Assembly: GCA_937872465.1 (NCBI GenBank)
Contig: CALMSR010000052.1
Coordinates: 1-64,000, forward strand
Source of the DNA: an uncultured Paracoccaceae bacterium
Lineage (GTDB): Bacteria; Pseudomonadota; Alphaproteobacteria; Rhodobacterales; Rhodobacteraceae
DNA: 64,000 bases
Direction: 5' to 3'
The position numbers and the translations under genes are program-made. The notes under the pieces were generated by a model. The model worked only from the letters and a program-made list of their open reading frames with translations, was not told the origin of the DNA and ran no database searches. Of this stretch, positions 55,996 through 64,000 are shown in pieces. Within the stretch, counting starts at the first letter, position 1, and each line of letters begins with the position of its first letter.

Positions 55996-56304
55996 ATGAC
56001 ACATAAGAAGACACTGGCCGGCCTGGCCCTCTGCGTCGCCGGCCTTGCCGCCTGCGACGCGGATACCGGTGCCGACATGTCGAGCATCGCGGCCGCACCG
56101 AGCATTCAGGAACAGGCTTGCCTCGCGGGCGTCTCGAACGAGACCAACAACGGCGAGGTCACGGTGCTGAGCAACGAGTTCTCGGAGGCCAATTCGCTGG
56201 TGATGATCGGCGTCGGCCCGGACCGCGCGCCCTGGCGCTGCCTGGTCTCCAACGACGGTGTCGTCGCCGAGATCTCCTCCGCGACCGACGAAGGCGCGCT
56301 CTGA
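55996..56304 (+). CDS. Small secreted lipoprotein, unknown function
   Basis: Predicted protein of 102 residues with a lipobox LAAC near residue 19 (LCVAGLAACDADTG), so probably a lipoprotein on the periplasmic side. The mature domain, from about residue 38 (IQEQACLAGVSNETNN), contains EVTVLSNEFSEANSLVMIGVG, APWRCLVS and VAEISSATDEGAL. This pattern occurs in several Rhodobacterales exported proteins, in my recollection. Its function is unknown. I chose ATG 55996 with AAGGGA upstream; ATG 55981 is also in frame. It lies in a run of small envelope genes. Confidence 0.75.
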   Translation: MTHKKTLAGLALCVAGLAACDADTGADMSSIAAAPSIQEQACLAGVSNETNNGEVTVLSNEFSEANSLVMIGVGPDRAPWRCLVSNDGVVAEISSATDEGAL

Positions 56305-56385
56305 CGGAATGCCGGGGCCCCTCCGGTCCGGGCGATCTGCCTGGGTGGGCAGGAAAGGGAGCCGCATGACCGACAGGCCAGGACC

Positions 56386-56655
56386 GTGACGCGATTCTGC
56401 CGGATCGTGACGGTGGGATTCGGTCTCCTCTACCTGGCAGCGCTGGGCCTGTTCCTGGTCGGAACCTTCGGCCTTTTCGGCAGCGAGCGGGGGCCGCTCG
56501 CCGGCGTCTTCCTCGTGCCGCTCGGTCTTCCCTGGACACGCTTGCTGGACGGCGTCGCGCAGCCTTTGCTGCCCTGGCTCGCGGCGCTTTCCCCGCTCGT
56601 GAACCTCGCCATCCTGGTGGCAATCTGCCGTCTCGCCACGGCGAAGCGGCGCTGA
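56386..56655 (+). CDS. Small hydrophobic membrane protein, unknown function
   Basis: Predicted protein of 89 residues with two or three transmembrane segments (FGLLYLAALGLFLVGTFGLF near residues 11-31, then LAGVFLVPLGLPW and LVNLAILVAICRLA). The start is a GTG at 56386 with AGGCCAGGA upstream. No family recognised and nothing identifies a function. It sits between the small lipoprotein gene and a rhodanese gene, each separated by under 100 bases, on the same strand. Confidence 0.55.
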   Translation: MTRFCRIVTVGFGLLYLAALGLFLVGTFGLFGSERGPLAGVFLVPLGLPWTRLLDGVAQPLLPWLAALSPLVNLAILVAICRLATAKRR

Positions 56656-56748
56656 TCGTGGGCCCGGGCGGGGGGGGACGCGCCGCGCGGGAAATGGACA
56701 GCACGGATCGGTGCTGGCACTATGGCCTCCCGTTGGCGGGAGGCCGGC

Positions 56749-57330
56749 ATGAAGTCATCCACTCTCGCCGTGGCGGGGTGCCTCCTGCTCGGGCTTCCCG
56801 CTTCGGCCGAAATCGTGTCGAGCGTCGATCCCGATGCTCTGCCGGCCGGCAAGCAGACGCGCCTCGAGCTCTATCTGACGGCGGAAGACGCCGGCGCCGC
56901 GCTCGCGGCCGACCCGGGCATCGTCTTCGTCGATGCGCGCGATCCGATCGAGGTCGCCTTCGTCGGCCATCCGGAGCCCATCGATGCCATCGTGCCCTTC
57001 CAGACCGCCACGCTGGATTTCGACGCCGGGAGCGGGGAATACCGCATGGCGCCGAACCCCGGCTTCGTCGCGCAGGTGGATGCGCTGATGGCGCGCGAGG
57101 GCCGGGGCAGGGACGACCCGGTCTTCTTGATCTGCCGTTCCGGCAACCGGTCGGCCGAAGCCGCCGACGCCCTGGCCGCGGCCGGCTACACCAATGCCTG
57201 GAACCTCGTCGAAGGCTTCGAGGGCGACAGGGACCCCTCGGGCAAGCGAACGCTCGACGGCTGGCGCAACGCGGGGCTTCCCTGGAGCTACGCCCTCACC
57301 CCGGAGCAGGCCTGGCCGCGCGCGGAGTGA
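56749..57330 (+). CDS. Periplasmic rhodanese-like domain protein
   Basis: Predicted protein of 193 residues. A signal peptide (MKSSTLAVAGCLLLGLPASAE) is followed by one rhodanese domain: TAEDAGAALAADPGIVFVDARDP at the start, and the active-site loop FLICRSGNRSAEAADAL with its Cys near residue 129. The C-terminal segment NLVEGFEGDRDPSGKRTLDGW is like periplasmic PspE-type rhodaneses. It transfers sulfane sulfur or acts as a thiol-oxidation partner in the periplasm. The start at 56749 has GGGAGG upstream; an earlier ATG at 56722 adds nine residues. It converges on serS. Confidence 0.9.
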   Translation: MKSSTLAVAGCLLLGLPASAEIVSSVDPDALPAGKQTRLELYLTAEDAGAALAADPGIVFVDARDPIEVAFVGHPEPIDAIVPFQTATLDFDAGSGEYRMAPNPGFVAQVDALMAREGRGRDDPVFLICRSGNRSAEAADALAAAGYTNAWNLVEGFEGDRDPSGKRTLDGWRNAGLPWSYALTPEQAWPRAE

Positions 57331-57339
57331 CGGCGCGCG

Positions 57340-58632
57340 TCAGGCGAGCGCGCCCTCGGGTCCGATCATCCCGGCGCCGCGCAGATAGGGCGCGAGCGCC
57401 TCGGGGATCGCCACCGATCCGTCCTCCTGCTGGCCGTTTTCGAGAACCGCGATCAGGCAGCGGCCGATGGCGAGGCCGGAGCCGTTCAGGGTGTGCACGA
57501 ATTCCGGCTTCGCGCCCTCGCCCCGGCGGAAACGGGCGTTCATGCGGCGCGCCTGGAAGTCGCCGCAGACCGAGCAGGAGGAGATCTCGCGATACTTGTC
57601 CTGGCCGGGCAGCCAGACCTCGATGTCGTGGGTGCGCCGGGCGCCGAAGCCCATGTCGCCTGTCGCGAGCACCACGGTGCGATAGGGCAGCGCCAGCGCC
57701 TCCAGGATGTGCTGGGCGCAGCCGGTCATGCGGTCGAGCTCGGCGCGGCTGTCCTCGGGCCGGGTGATCGAGACCATCTCGACCTTCTCGAACTGGTGCT
57801 GGCGCAGCATGCCGGCGGTGTCCTTGCCGGCGCTTCCCGCCTCGGAGCGGAAGCACTGGCTGTGCGCGGTCATGCGCATCGGCAGGCGGTCGTCGTCGAG
57901 GATCTGGCCCGCCACCAGATTGGTCAGCGTGACCTCCGAGGTGGGAATCAGCCACCAGCCGTTCTCGGTGCGATAGCTGTCCTCGGCGAATTTCGGCAGC
58001 TGGTTGGTGCCCAGCATCGCCTCGTCGCGCACCAGCACCGGGGTCCAGTGCTCGGTGAGCCCGTGCCGCTCGATATGGGTGTCGAGCATGAACTGGGCGA
58101 GCGCCCGGTGCAGCCGGGCGACCGCGCCGCGCATCACCACGAAGCGGCTGCCGGAGAGCCGGCCCGCGGCCTCGAAATCGAGCCCGGGAATCGCCGCCGG
58201 AATCTCGAAATGCTCCAGGGGCTTGAAGGTGAAGTCCCGCGGCGCGCCCCAGCGGTGGATCTCGACATTGGCGGTCTCGTCGGGGCCGTCGGGGACATCG
58301 TCATAGGGCAGGTTCGGCAGGCCCATGAGCAGATCGCGCAGCGCGGCATCGGCATGGGCGGCTTCGGCTTCGAGCCGCGCGATCTCGTCCTTCTTCTCGG
58401 CGACGAGCGCGCGGAGCCGCTCGAATTCGGCATCCTCGCCGCGCGCCTTCGCGGCACCGACCTCGCGGCTCGCGGCATTGCGCTCGGCAAGCGCCTGCTC
58501 CGCCGCGGAAATCCGCTCGCGCCGCCGCTCGTCGAGCGCGAGGATCTCGTCCGTGACCGGCGCGAGGCCGAGGCGGGCGAGGCCGGCGTCGAAGGCATGC
58601 GGGGTCTCGCGGATCAGGCGGATGTCGTGCAT
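57340..58632 (-). CDS. serS: Seryl-tRNA synthetase
   Basis: Predicted protein of 430 residues, the normal length of bacterial SerRS. It charges tRNA(Ser), and tRNA(Sec) where present, with serine. The N-terminal helical arm (about 1-100) is the coiled coil that contacts the tRNA ([22 protein letters not shown]). Class II motifs are [12 protein letters not shown] with [26 protein letters not shown] (motif 2) and [17 protein letters not shown] (motif 3). The start at 58632 ([11 protein letters not shown]) is the family start. The frame upstream reads into the disrupted Hint region and is not coding. Confidence 0.98.
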   Translation of the reverse strand: MHDIRLIRETPHAFDAGLARLGLAPVTDEILALDERRRERISAAEQALAERNAASREVGAAKARGEDAEFERLRALVAEKKDEIARLEAEAAHADAALRDLLMGLPNLPYDDVPDGPDETANVEIHRWGAPRDFTFKPLEHFEIPAAIPGLDFEAAGRLSGSRFVVMRGAVARLHRALAQFMLDTHIERHGLTEHWTPVLVRDEAMLGTNQLPKFAEDSYRTENGWWLIPTSEVTLTNLVAGQILDDDRLPMRMTAHSQCFRSEAGSAGKDTAGMLRQHQFEKVEMVSITRPEDSRAELDRMTGCAQHILEALALPYRTVVLATGDMGFGARRTHDIEVWLPGQDKYREISSCSVCGDFQARRMNARFRRGEGAKPEFVHTLNGSGLAIGRCLIAVLENGQQEDGSVAIPEALAPYLRGAGMIGPEGALA

Positions 58633-59294
58633 CGGGGCGTCCCTCGGGCGTGTTCGGGTGGCCTTATGCCGGATCGCCGGGAGGGGTTCAAAGCCTGATT
58701 TCGCGGAAGCAACGGTTCGGCATCGACGATCTCGACTGGGTGATCGGACCCGCGCCGGATCGCATGCAGGACCTGCAATCCTTCCTGTCGCCCAGGGACG
58801 GACCGGGCGCGTCCTTGCGCTTCGATCCATCGCGGCCGGGGGAGGCCGGATCCTTTGCCAGGGTCTCCGGGGCGACACCCGCATTCGGCTTCTCCGTGGC
58901 AACGGCCGCGATCCCGGTACAGCGCTTCGGCGCAATGTCGAACGCCTTGATGCTCTCGAGGTCCGGCGCCCTGGTCCGGCCGATTGCCTTCGCGCCGTCC
59001 TCCCCATATCCGGCGATTGCGTCGCCAGGCGCCACGTCACGGCGACGGGTCTCTCCGACGGGCATGCCTTCGAGCTCTCCGGGCCTGGCGAGGTCCTGCT
59101 CGCGCTTCTCGGTCCGGGCCGCGGCGGTGGCGCGCATCCCGGCGGTCCGGTCCGCCCGCCGCCCGGGTTTCCGGACCGCCGAACGGCGACCGGGACGAGC
59201 CAGGCGGTGGAGCGGTCTTTCCGCTCGCGCCTGATGATGCTACCCATGGGATGCGACACGAGAGACAAGATCGAGACGAGTGGCCGGACGGTAA
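58633..59294. other. Intergenic region of 662 bases with a possible broken gene
   Basis: This large gap lies between serS and dusA. Several long open frames exist on both strands, but none has a good start and a consistent protein-like sequence over its whole length. Within it, at 58860-58990, segments that look like a Hint (Hedgehog/intein) domain appear in two different plus-strand frames and are listed separately. Nothing else is recognisable. Confidence 0.5.
58860..58990 (+). pseudogene. Possible frameshifted Hint-domain remnant
   Basis: From 58871 one frame reads [11 protein letters not shown], and from 58908 a second frame reads [20 protein letters not shown] followed by ALVRPI. Joined, these resemble the opening of Rhodobacterales Hint domains, which run G-T-R-I-x-T-x-x-G then (E)VPVE-x-L-x-x-GD-x-VLTRSGA-x-RPV. 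The join needs one frameshift at about 58904-58907. Neither the catalytic Cys position nor the downstream part can be followed. This is a reading by eye only and may be coincidence. Confidence 0.3.
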
Positions 59295-60308
59295 GTGGCT
59301 GACAAAGATAAAAGATACAGTGAGCTCGATGCGTCGCGCCTCTCCGTCGCGCCGATGATGGACTGGACGGACCGGCATTGCCGGATGTTCCATCGCGGCT
59401 TCACGCGACGGGCGCTGCTCCATACCGAGATGGTCACGGCCGCGGCGGTGCTCTGCGGGGACCGCGAGCGGCTGCTGGCGCATCACCCGCGCGAGCGCCC
59501 GCTCGCGCTGCAGCTCGGCGGCTCGGATCCCGCGATGCTGGCGGCAGCGGCGCGCATCGGCGTCGCGGCGGGATACGATGCGATCGACCTCAATGTCGGC
59601 TGCCCCTCGGACCGGGTGCAATCGGGCTGCTTCGGCGCCGCGCTGATGCGGGAGCCGCGGCTCGTGGCCGAATGCGCGGCGGCGATGATCGCGGCCGCGG
59701 GCCCGGTGCCGGTCTCGGTCAAATGCCGCATCGGCGTCGACGAGCAGGATCCGGAGGCGGTGCTGCCGGCCTTCCTCGCGACCCTTGCCGGCGCTGGGGT
59801 GCGCCGTGTCGCCATCCATGCCCGCAAGGCCTGGCTCCAGGGCCTCAGCCCGAAGGAGAACCGCGAGATCCCGCCGCTCGACCACGGCCTGGTGCTGCGC
59901 ATGAAGGCCGCCTTCCCCGATCTCGCGATCGTCATCAACGGCGGCATCACGGATCTCGACATGGCGGGGGGCTTCCTCGAGCGCGGGCTCGACGGGGTGA
60001 TGATCGGGCGCGCCGCCTATCGCACGCCGGCGCTGCTCGGCGCCGCCGACCGCCGCATCTTCGGCGCGCCGGGGCGGGACGTCGAGCCGGAGGCCGCGGT
60101 GCTCGCCATGCTGCCCTATATCGAGGCGGAACGGATGCGCGGCACCGGGCTCCAGGCGGTCACGCGCCACATGCTCGGCGCCTTCCAGGGCCGGCCGGGC
60201 GCGCGCGCCTGGCGGCGGCGGCTCTCGGAGAACGCGCACCGGCCGGGGGCGGGGCCCGAACTGGTCGAGGCGGCGCTGGCCTTGGTGGGGGAGAGGGCCG
60301 CCGCCTGA
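59295..60308 (+). CDS. dusA: tRNA dihydrouridine synthase DusA
   Basis: Predicted protein of 337 residues. It is a flavin enzyme that reduces uridines in the tRNA D-loop with [24 protein letters not shown] near the N-terminus and the Dus signature [21 protein letters not shown] (active-site Cys in NVGCPS) are characteristic of DusA, and [24 protein letters not shown] matches the A subclass. The FMN phosphate site is [10 protein letters not shown], and [10 protein letters not shown] ends the barrel. The start is a GTG at 59295; no ATG lies upstream in frame. Confidence 0.93.
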   Translation: MADKDKRYSELDASRLSVAPMMDWTDRHCRMFHRGFTRRALLHTEMVTAAAVLCGDRERLLAHHPRERPLALQLGGSDPAMLAAAARIGVAAGYDAIDLNVGCPSDRVQSGCFGAALMREPRLVAECAAAMIAAAGPVPVSVKCRIGVDEQDPEAVLPAFLATLAGAGVRRVAIHARKAWLQGLSPKENREIPPLDHGLVLRMKAAFPDLAIVINGGITDLDMAGGFLERGLDGVMIGRAAYRTPALLGAADRRIFGAPGRDVEPEAAVLAMLPYIEAERMRGTGLQAVTRHMLGAFQGRPGARAWRRRLSENAHRPGAGPELVEAALALVGERAAA

Positions 60309-60378
60309 GCGGGTGAGGAGGGGCCTCGTCCCGCCGTGGCGTCATCGTCGGGCCCGCGCCTGGGATCCGCCGAGGCGG

Positions 60379-60633
60379 TCAGCCGGAGGCGGGGCCGTCC
60401 CGTCTGGCGATGCGGGCCGCGCGGCCGCCGCGGCGGGCGGGGGCGACCAGCGGGGCGCGGGAGGGGAGCTCCGCCATCACCGCGCGCCGCGCCTCGGGGC
60501 TCATCCGGCTCCAGCCGGTGATCTCCTCGATCGAGCGGTAGCAGCCCATGCAGAGCCGCGCCTCGGGATGCACCACGCAGACCTTGATGCAGGGGCTCTC
60601 CACCGGCTCGCGGCGCCAGACCTCGTCGCTCAT
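60379..60633 (-). CDS. DUF1289 domain-containing protein
   Basis: Predicted protein of 84 residues. The DUF1289 core reads [33 protein letters not shown], with four cysteines (CIKVC and CMGC) that could hold a metal or iron-sulfur centre. A C-terminal Arg/Ala-rich tail follows. Function unknown, although the family is often annotated as an Fe-S protein. It is the last gene of a ccmI-ruvX-DUF1289 operon, starting inside the ruvX stop (ATGA overlap at 60630-60633). The upstream gene of its own strand is ruvX. Confidence 0.93.
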   Translation of the reverse strand: MSDEVWRREPVESPCIKVCVVHPEARLCMGCYRSIEEITGWSRMSPEARRAVMAELPSRAPLVAPARRGGRAARIARRDGPASG

Positions 60634-61118
60634 GCGCGCTCCGCCGCCAGATGGCCGAGCCGGTCCAGCAGACCCTGCAGGATATAGCCCGCCGCCACAT
60701 GGTCGATCACCTCCGCCCGGCGCCGGCGCGAGGCATCCGCCGCAAGCAGCGCGCGCTCGGCGGCGACGGTCGAGAGCCGCTCGTCCCAGAAGGTGATCGG
60801 CATCCCGGTCAGGGAAGCGAGGTTGCGCGCGAAGGCGCGGGCCGACTGGCAGCGCGGGCCTTCGCTCCCGTCCATGTTCCGCGGCAGGCCGATCACCAGC
60901 CCGCCGATGCCGCGCGCCTCCGCCCGGGCGAGCAGATCCGCGGCATCGGCCCTGAAGCCGCGGCGCCGGATCGTGGCCAGGGGCGAGGCGATGCGCCGGC
61001 CGGTGTCGGAGACCGCGAGGCCGATGGTCTTGGTGCCGAGGTCGAGCCCCATCAGCGCCGCCCCGGGCGCAAGCGCCGCGGCGAAGGCCGCGACGTCCTC
61101 GTGGATCGCCGCCGTCAC
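60630..61118 (-). CDS. ruvX: Holliday junction resolvase RuvX/YqgF
   Basis: Predicted protein of 162 residues of the RNase H-like YqgF family, which is essential for 16S rRNA 5'-end processing and has been assigned Holliday-junction resolvase activity. The active-site Asp lies in [35 protein letters not shown] is the family stretch, and [16 protein letters not shown] with the terminal [15 protein letters not shown] holds the other acidic residues. The start is GTG at 61118, overlapping the ccmI stop by GTGA; the frame upstream is a ccmI shadow. Confidence 0.95.
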   Translation of the reverse strand: MTAAIHEDVAAFAAALAPGAALMGLDLGTKTIGLAVSDTGRRIASPLATIRRRGFRADAADLLARAEARGIGGLVIGLPRNMDGSEGPRCQSARAFARNLASLTGMPITFWDERLSTVAAERALLAADASRRRRAEVIDHVAAGYILQGLLDRLGHLAAERA

Positions 61119-62269
61119 GGGGCGAGCCCCGCGTCGCGCGCCGCCGCCGCGATCTGCGCCAGCGCCGCCGGATCCCCGGCGAAGGCCTCGCCGGCCTCGT
61201 CGCGGATGCGCCCCGCCTCGTCTGCGCGCCCGAGCACGCCGAGCGAGCGGATCAGCTGCGCCCAATCCTCGGGCGGCCCGCCCTCCGTCGCCAGCCGCTC
61301 GGCCAGCCGGTCGACCATGCCCTCGATCATCGCCTGGCGCTCCCCGGCCGGCATCGCGCCGGCCGCCTCGACCTCCGCCGCGCCGGGGCCGCGCGCGGGC
61401 GCCGGCGGCGGCCGGCCGGCCTCGGCGGCGAGACCCTCGATCACCGGCGCGATCGCCTTGACCCAGGGCGCGTCCGGCGGTCCCTCCTCGAGCAGCCGGC
61501 TCCAGATCGGATAGGCGCGCTCGGGCTGGCCGTTCTGGAGGAAGAGCAGGCCGGAGAAATAGCGCCCCGAGGGATCCTCGGGATCCTTCGCGAGCCCGGC
61601 GGCCAGCGCCGCCTCCGCCTCGGGCGAGATCCGGCCGTCCTCCGCGGCGATCATGAGCCCCGCCAGCGACACGAGCTCGTGGCCCGGAACCGCCTCGCCC
61701 TGGATCCCGATCACCCGCCGCTGGGCGTCGACCGCCTCGGCCATGCGCCCCATGCCGGCGAGGCTCGTCACCAGCAGCCGGTGGCCCTGGAGGTCGTCGG
61801 GCCGGTCTTCCAGCACCTTCTGCAGCTGGGCGATCAGCGCGGCCCCGTCGTCGCGCTCGGCCTCGATCGCGGCGATCTGCGCCTGGCGCTCGCGCAGGGG
61901 CCGGTCCGGCATGCCCGGGGCGCCGAGCTGGAGATAGGCCGCGCCCGCACCCGCGCCCGCCAGCACCAGCGCCGCCAGCGCCGCGGCGCGCGACAGGCCC
62001 CGGGGGGCGGGGCCGGCGGAGGCCTCCGCACCTTCGGCATCGGCGGCGGCGAGCAGGCGGCGCGAGACCTCGATGCGCGTCGCCTCCGCCTCCTCGGCGC
62101 TGAGGATCCCGCGCGCCCGGTCGGCATCGATCTCGCGAAGCTGGTCGCGGAAGACCTGCATGTCGTGGCTCGCGCGCCGGGCGAGCCGGTCCGAACCGCG
62201 CAGGAGCGGCGCCAGGACGAGCGCGAGGCTGCCCAGCACCAGTGCCGCCGCGATTCCAAGGAACACCAT
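61115..62269 (-). CDS. ccmI: Cytochrome c biogenesis protein CcmI
   Basis: Predicted protein of 384 residues. Two transmembrane helices (about 3-24 and 94-112) flank a cytoplasmic loop, and a C-terminal periplasmic domain of TPR-type helices follows ([48 protein letters not shown]). In Rhodobacter CcmI delivers apocytochrome c to the haem lyase CcmFH. The N-terminal loop is typical: [20 protein letters not shown] and [15 protein letters not shown]. The other ccm genes are not in the window. It is upstream of ruvX, overlapping it by four bases. Confidence 0.94.
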   Translation of the reverse strand: MVFLGIAAALVLGSLALVLAPLLRGSDRLARRASHDMQVFRDQLREIDADRARGILSAEEAEATRIEVSRRLLAAADAEGAEASAGPAPRGLSRAAALAALVLAGAGAGAAYLQLGAPGMPDRPLRERQAQIAAIEAERDDGAALIAQLQKVLEDRPDDLQGHRLLVTSLAGMGRMAEAVDAQRRVIGIQGEAVPGHELVSLAGLMIAAEDGRISPEAEAALAAGLAKDPEDPSGRYFSGLLFLQNGQPERAYPIWSRLLEEGPPDAPWVKAIAPVIEGLAAEAGRPPPAPARGPGAAEVEAAGAMPAGERQAMIEGMVDRLAERLATEGGPPEDWAQLIRSLGVLGRADEAGRIRDEAGEAFAGDPAALAQIAAAARDAGLAP

Positions 62270-62458
62270 CAGGCAAGCATCCGAGTCAGGCGATTTCCGC
62301 GCCGGACCCTAGCTTCGGCGACGGTCGGGCACAACGGCGCATGAAAGGGGTCCAAAGTGATCGCATTCGGAGTCCGATCCTTGTTCTTCGGCCGCGCCAC
62401 CACAAGACGAGGGCAGTGCCACTCCCCGAAGCGGCCCCGTCGCGCGGTCCGTTCCGCG

Positions 62459-63295
62459 TCAGTCCTCGGCCGGCATCCGGTAGGGCCGGTCGCCGGCGAG
62501 GCTCGGGATCCGGGCGCGCACCGTCTCCACCTCGGCGAGATCGACGGTCGCCAGCACCAGGCCGGGCGCGTCGCCGCCCTCGGCGAGCACCTCGCCCCAG
62601 GGGCCGACGATCAGCGAATGGCCGTGGCAGGCGCCGCCGCCCTCGACCGGCCCCACCGCGCCGGGGGCGACCACGAAGGCGCCGTTCTCGATCGCGCGCG
62701 CCCGGTTCAGCACCCGCCAAGGCGCCCCGCCGTCGCGTCGCGTGAAGGCCGCGGGCACCGCGAGGATCTCCGCGCCCGCCCTGGCGAGATCGCGGTAGAG
62801 CAGCGGACAGCGCAGGTCGTCGCAGAGGCTCATGCCGATGAGGCCGAAGGGCGCCTGCGCCAGCGCCGCCACGCCGCCCGGCCCGCCCCGGTCGCTCTCG
62901 CGACAGGTCTCGGCTCCGGAGAGCGCGACGTCGAAGCGATGGATCCTGTCGTAGCGCGCCCGGATCCGGCCGGCGTCGTCGAGGACCATGCTGCGGTTGC
63001 GGATCCCGCCCTCCGGCCCGGGGATCGCCAGCGAGCCGATCAGCATCCAGACCCCGTGCCGGGCGGCGAAATCCGCGAGGCCGGCCAGCACCGGATGCTC
63101 CGCCTCCGCCGCGGCCGGGGGCACCACCGAGGCGCCTTCGCTGCGCAGGCCGCCGCAATGTTCCGGCAGGGCGAGCAAGCCCGCGCCCTCGGCCACCGCG
63201 GCCTCCGCCAGCGCGAGCGCCTCGCCCAATGCGCCGGCAAAATCGGGCCGGGGCCGGGTCTGGAGGCAGGCGATCCGGAGGGGGCGTGCGCTCAT
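62459..63295 (-). CDS. Nitrilase-superfamily protein, catalytic Lys position is Arg
   Basis: Predicted protein of 278 residues of the carbon-nitrogen hydrolase (Nit/omega-amidase-like) family. Glu45 in LALPEHCGG and Cys158 in GMSLCDDLRCP fit two of the three catalytic residues. The lysine, usually in YxKxHLFD, is replaced here by Arg117 in ARYDRIHRFDV. The genome codon is AGG, so the change needs only a single base from AAG. Activity may be altered or lost, or a neighbouring residue may compensate. The start at 63295 (MSARPLRIACLQTRP) is typical; an upstream extension to 63331 is not. Confidence 0.9.
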   Translation of the reverse strand: MSARPLRIACLQTRPRPDFAGALGEALALAEAAVAEGAGLLALPEHCGGLRSEGASVVPPAAAEAEHPVLAGLADFAARHGVWMLIGSLAIPGPEGGIRNRSMVLDDAGRIRARYDRIHRFDVALSGAETCRESDRGGPGGVAALAQAPFGLIGMSLCDDLRCPLLYRDLARAGAEILAVPAAFTRRDGGAPWRVLNRARAIENGAFVVAPGAVGPVEGGGACHGHSLIVGPWGEVLAEGGDAPGLVLATVDLAEVETVRARIPSLAGDRPYRMPAED

Positions 63296-63362
63296 GGCGC
63301 GATCCTGCCGGTTCCCGGGCCTTAAGATCAAGCCGGGATTGCGGAGCCGGCCGATGGCACGC

Positions 63363-64000
63363 TCAGCGCAGCGCGGGCTCCAGCGCGCTGACCGCGCCCA
63401 CCCCGAGCTCGCGCAGGAGCTTCATCCGCATCGCCCGCTCGAAATCGGTGTAATCCACCGCGCTCATCACGAAGGCGCCGGGCCCGGCGATCACGTAGCT
63501 CGCGTAATAGCGCTTCAGCGTCTCGCGGGTCGCGCCCACCACCAGCCCGTTGACGGTCACGCCCTCGAAGGGGAAGACGCGCCGCGCCATGTCCGGCGAG
63601 AAGCCCTCGTTGTTGGTGCCGTCCCCGGAGATGTCGAGGGTATGCGCCCAGCAATCCCGCCGCGTCTCCAGCGCCCGCGCCCCGAAGCCCATGGCGAAGC
63701 CGAGCGCGGTGGGATATTCGGTATGGCTGCGCCCCAGCCCCCGGATCCGCGCCGCCACCGCCGCGAGATCGCGCTCCGAGCCGATCGCCACCCAGGGCTG
63801 CCGCACCGATTGCTGCCCGCGCCCGCTCCATTCGTAGATGTGCAGCGCCACGTAATGCCCCGGCACCGCGAGGAAGGCCTCCACCACCTCGGGCGCGGTC
63901 AGGGCACGGGCGAGGCCGTCGTTCTGCAGCCCGTATTCCCAGGCATCCACCGAGGAGGAGACGTCGAGCGCGAGGCTGAGCGCCAGCCGGCAGGTCTGCG
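63363..64000 (-). CDS. DUF1194 family VWA-like protein, N-terminus off window
   Basis: About 212 residues are visible; the frame is open at the right edge, so the N-terminus lies beyond 64000. Close to the edge it reads LSLALDVSSSVDAWEYG, where DxSxS is the metal-ion-dependent adhesion site of von Willebrand A domains. GRSHTEYPTALGFAMGFGARAL and WAHTLDISGDGTNNEGFSPDMAR, with its DISGDG motif, belong to DUF1194, an alphaproteobacterial family generally exported. The C-terminus ends VGAVSALEPALR. The remainder to the signal peptide cannot be seen. Function unknown, likely protein or surface binding in the periplasm. Confidence 0.9.
   Translation of the reverse strand, partial: QTCRLALSLALDVSSSVDAWEYGLQNDGLARALTAPEVVEAFLAVPGHYVALHIYEWSGRGQQSVRQPWVAIGSERDLAAVAARIRGLGRSHTEYPTALGFAMGFGARALETRRDCWAHTLDISGDGTNNEGFSPDMARRVFPFEGVTVNGLVVGATRETLKRYYASYVIAGPGAFVMSAVDYTDFERAMRMKLLRELGVGAVSALEPALR

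Noticed and set aside
58688..59137. A 149-codon minus-strand frame in the serS-dusA gap
   Set aside because: It overlaps the possible Hint remnant, has no ribosome-binding site or recognisable domain, and its composition is not clearly protein-like, so I did not call it a gene.

Overview
The window is chromosomal DNA of a high-GC alphaproteobacterium, most likely a member of the Rhodobacterales (Paracoccaceae/Roseobacteraceae). The evidence is the gene set and its arrangement: rpoD next to dnaG, a RluA-type synthase beside a DUF6476-like membrane protein, an lgt/COG1565 methyltransferase/pgeF operon, DUF1150 with a small heat-shock protein, a DUF1289/ruvX/ccmI operon, a phasin gene, a VPLPA-CTERM protein and groESL with a CIRCE operator. 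Most of it is core housekeeping sequence. I saw no insertion sequence, prophage, CRISPR array, rRNA or tRNA gene, and nothing that I can defend as a completely new multi-gene system.

Left edge (1-1437): a small accessory patch with the tail of an unidentified gene, a decayed VapC/PIN toxin remnant, and an AT-rich membrane-protein gene whose GTG start overlaps the rpoD stop. From 1434 to 10462 lie rpoD, dnaG, a DUF6476-like gene whose start codon overlaps that of rluD, the kbl-tdh threonine degradation pair and rpoH. From 10567 to 14366 a phosphate operon (Pit transporter, UspA protein, Na/Pi cotransporter, each overlapping the next by ATGA) follows a Pho-box-like site.

14472-25644 holds mixed genes: a secreted lectin-like protein, a GAF-GGDEF cyclase, a Gfo/Idh/MocA oxidoreductase, a PPOX flavoprotein, a VPLPA-CTERM surface protein, a lipoprotein L,D-transpeptidase, a DUF937 membrane protein, cysteine synthase with an esterase, an EamA transporter and a transglutaminase-like protein. 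25737-30479 (minus strand) holds pepF, csaA, a phasin gene with an operator-like repeat over its promoter, proC, a YbjN protein and ubiK. 30771-33458 is the lgt operon. 33505-43748 holds a DUF389 protein, an Lrp regulator, trxB, DUF1150/ibpA, purEK-nudix, a DUF2853 gene, tam and groESL.

43749-52200 includes a HAD hydrolase, ribF, an acyltransferase next to a polytopic membrane protein, a GNAT, a YcgN protein, a threonine-aldolase-type enzyme, a thioredoxin-fold isomerase and prs. 52308-55341 is a tripartite tricarboxylate transporter (tctCBA). 55417-57330 is a run of small envelope proteins: a PliG-like lysozyme inhibitor, a lipoprotein, a membrane peptide and a periplasmic rhodanese. The right end has serS, a probable broken Hint-domain gene, dusA, DUF1289-ruvX-ccmI, a nitrilase-family protein in which the catalytic lysine position is arginine, and a DUF1194 VWA-type protein that runs off the edge.
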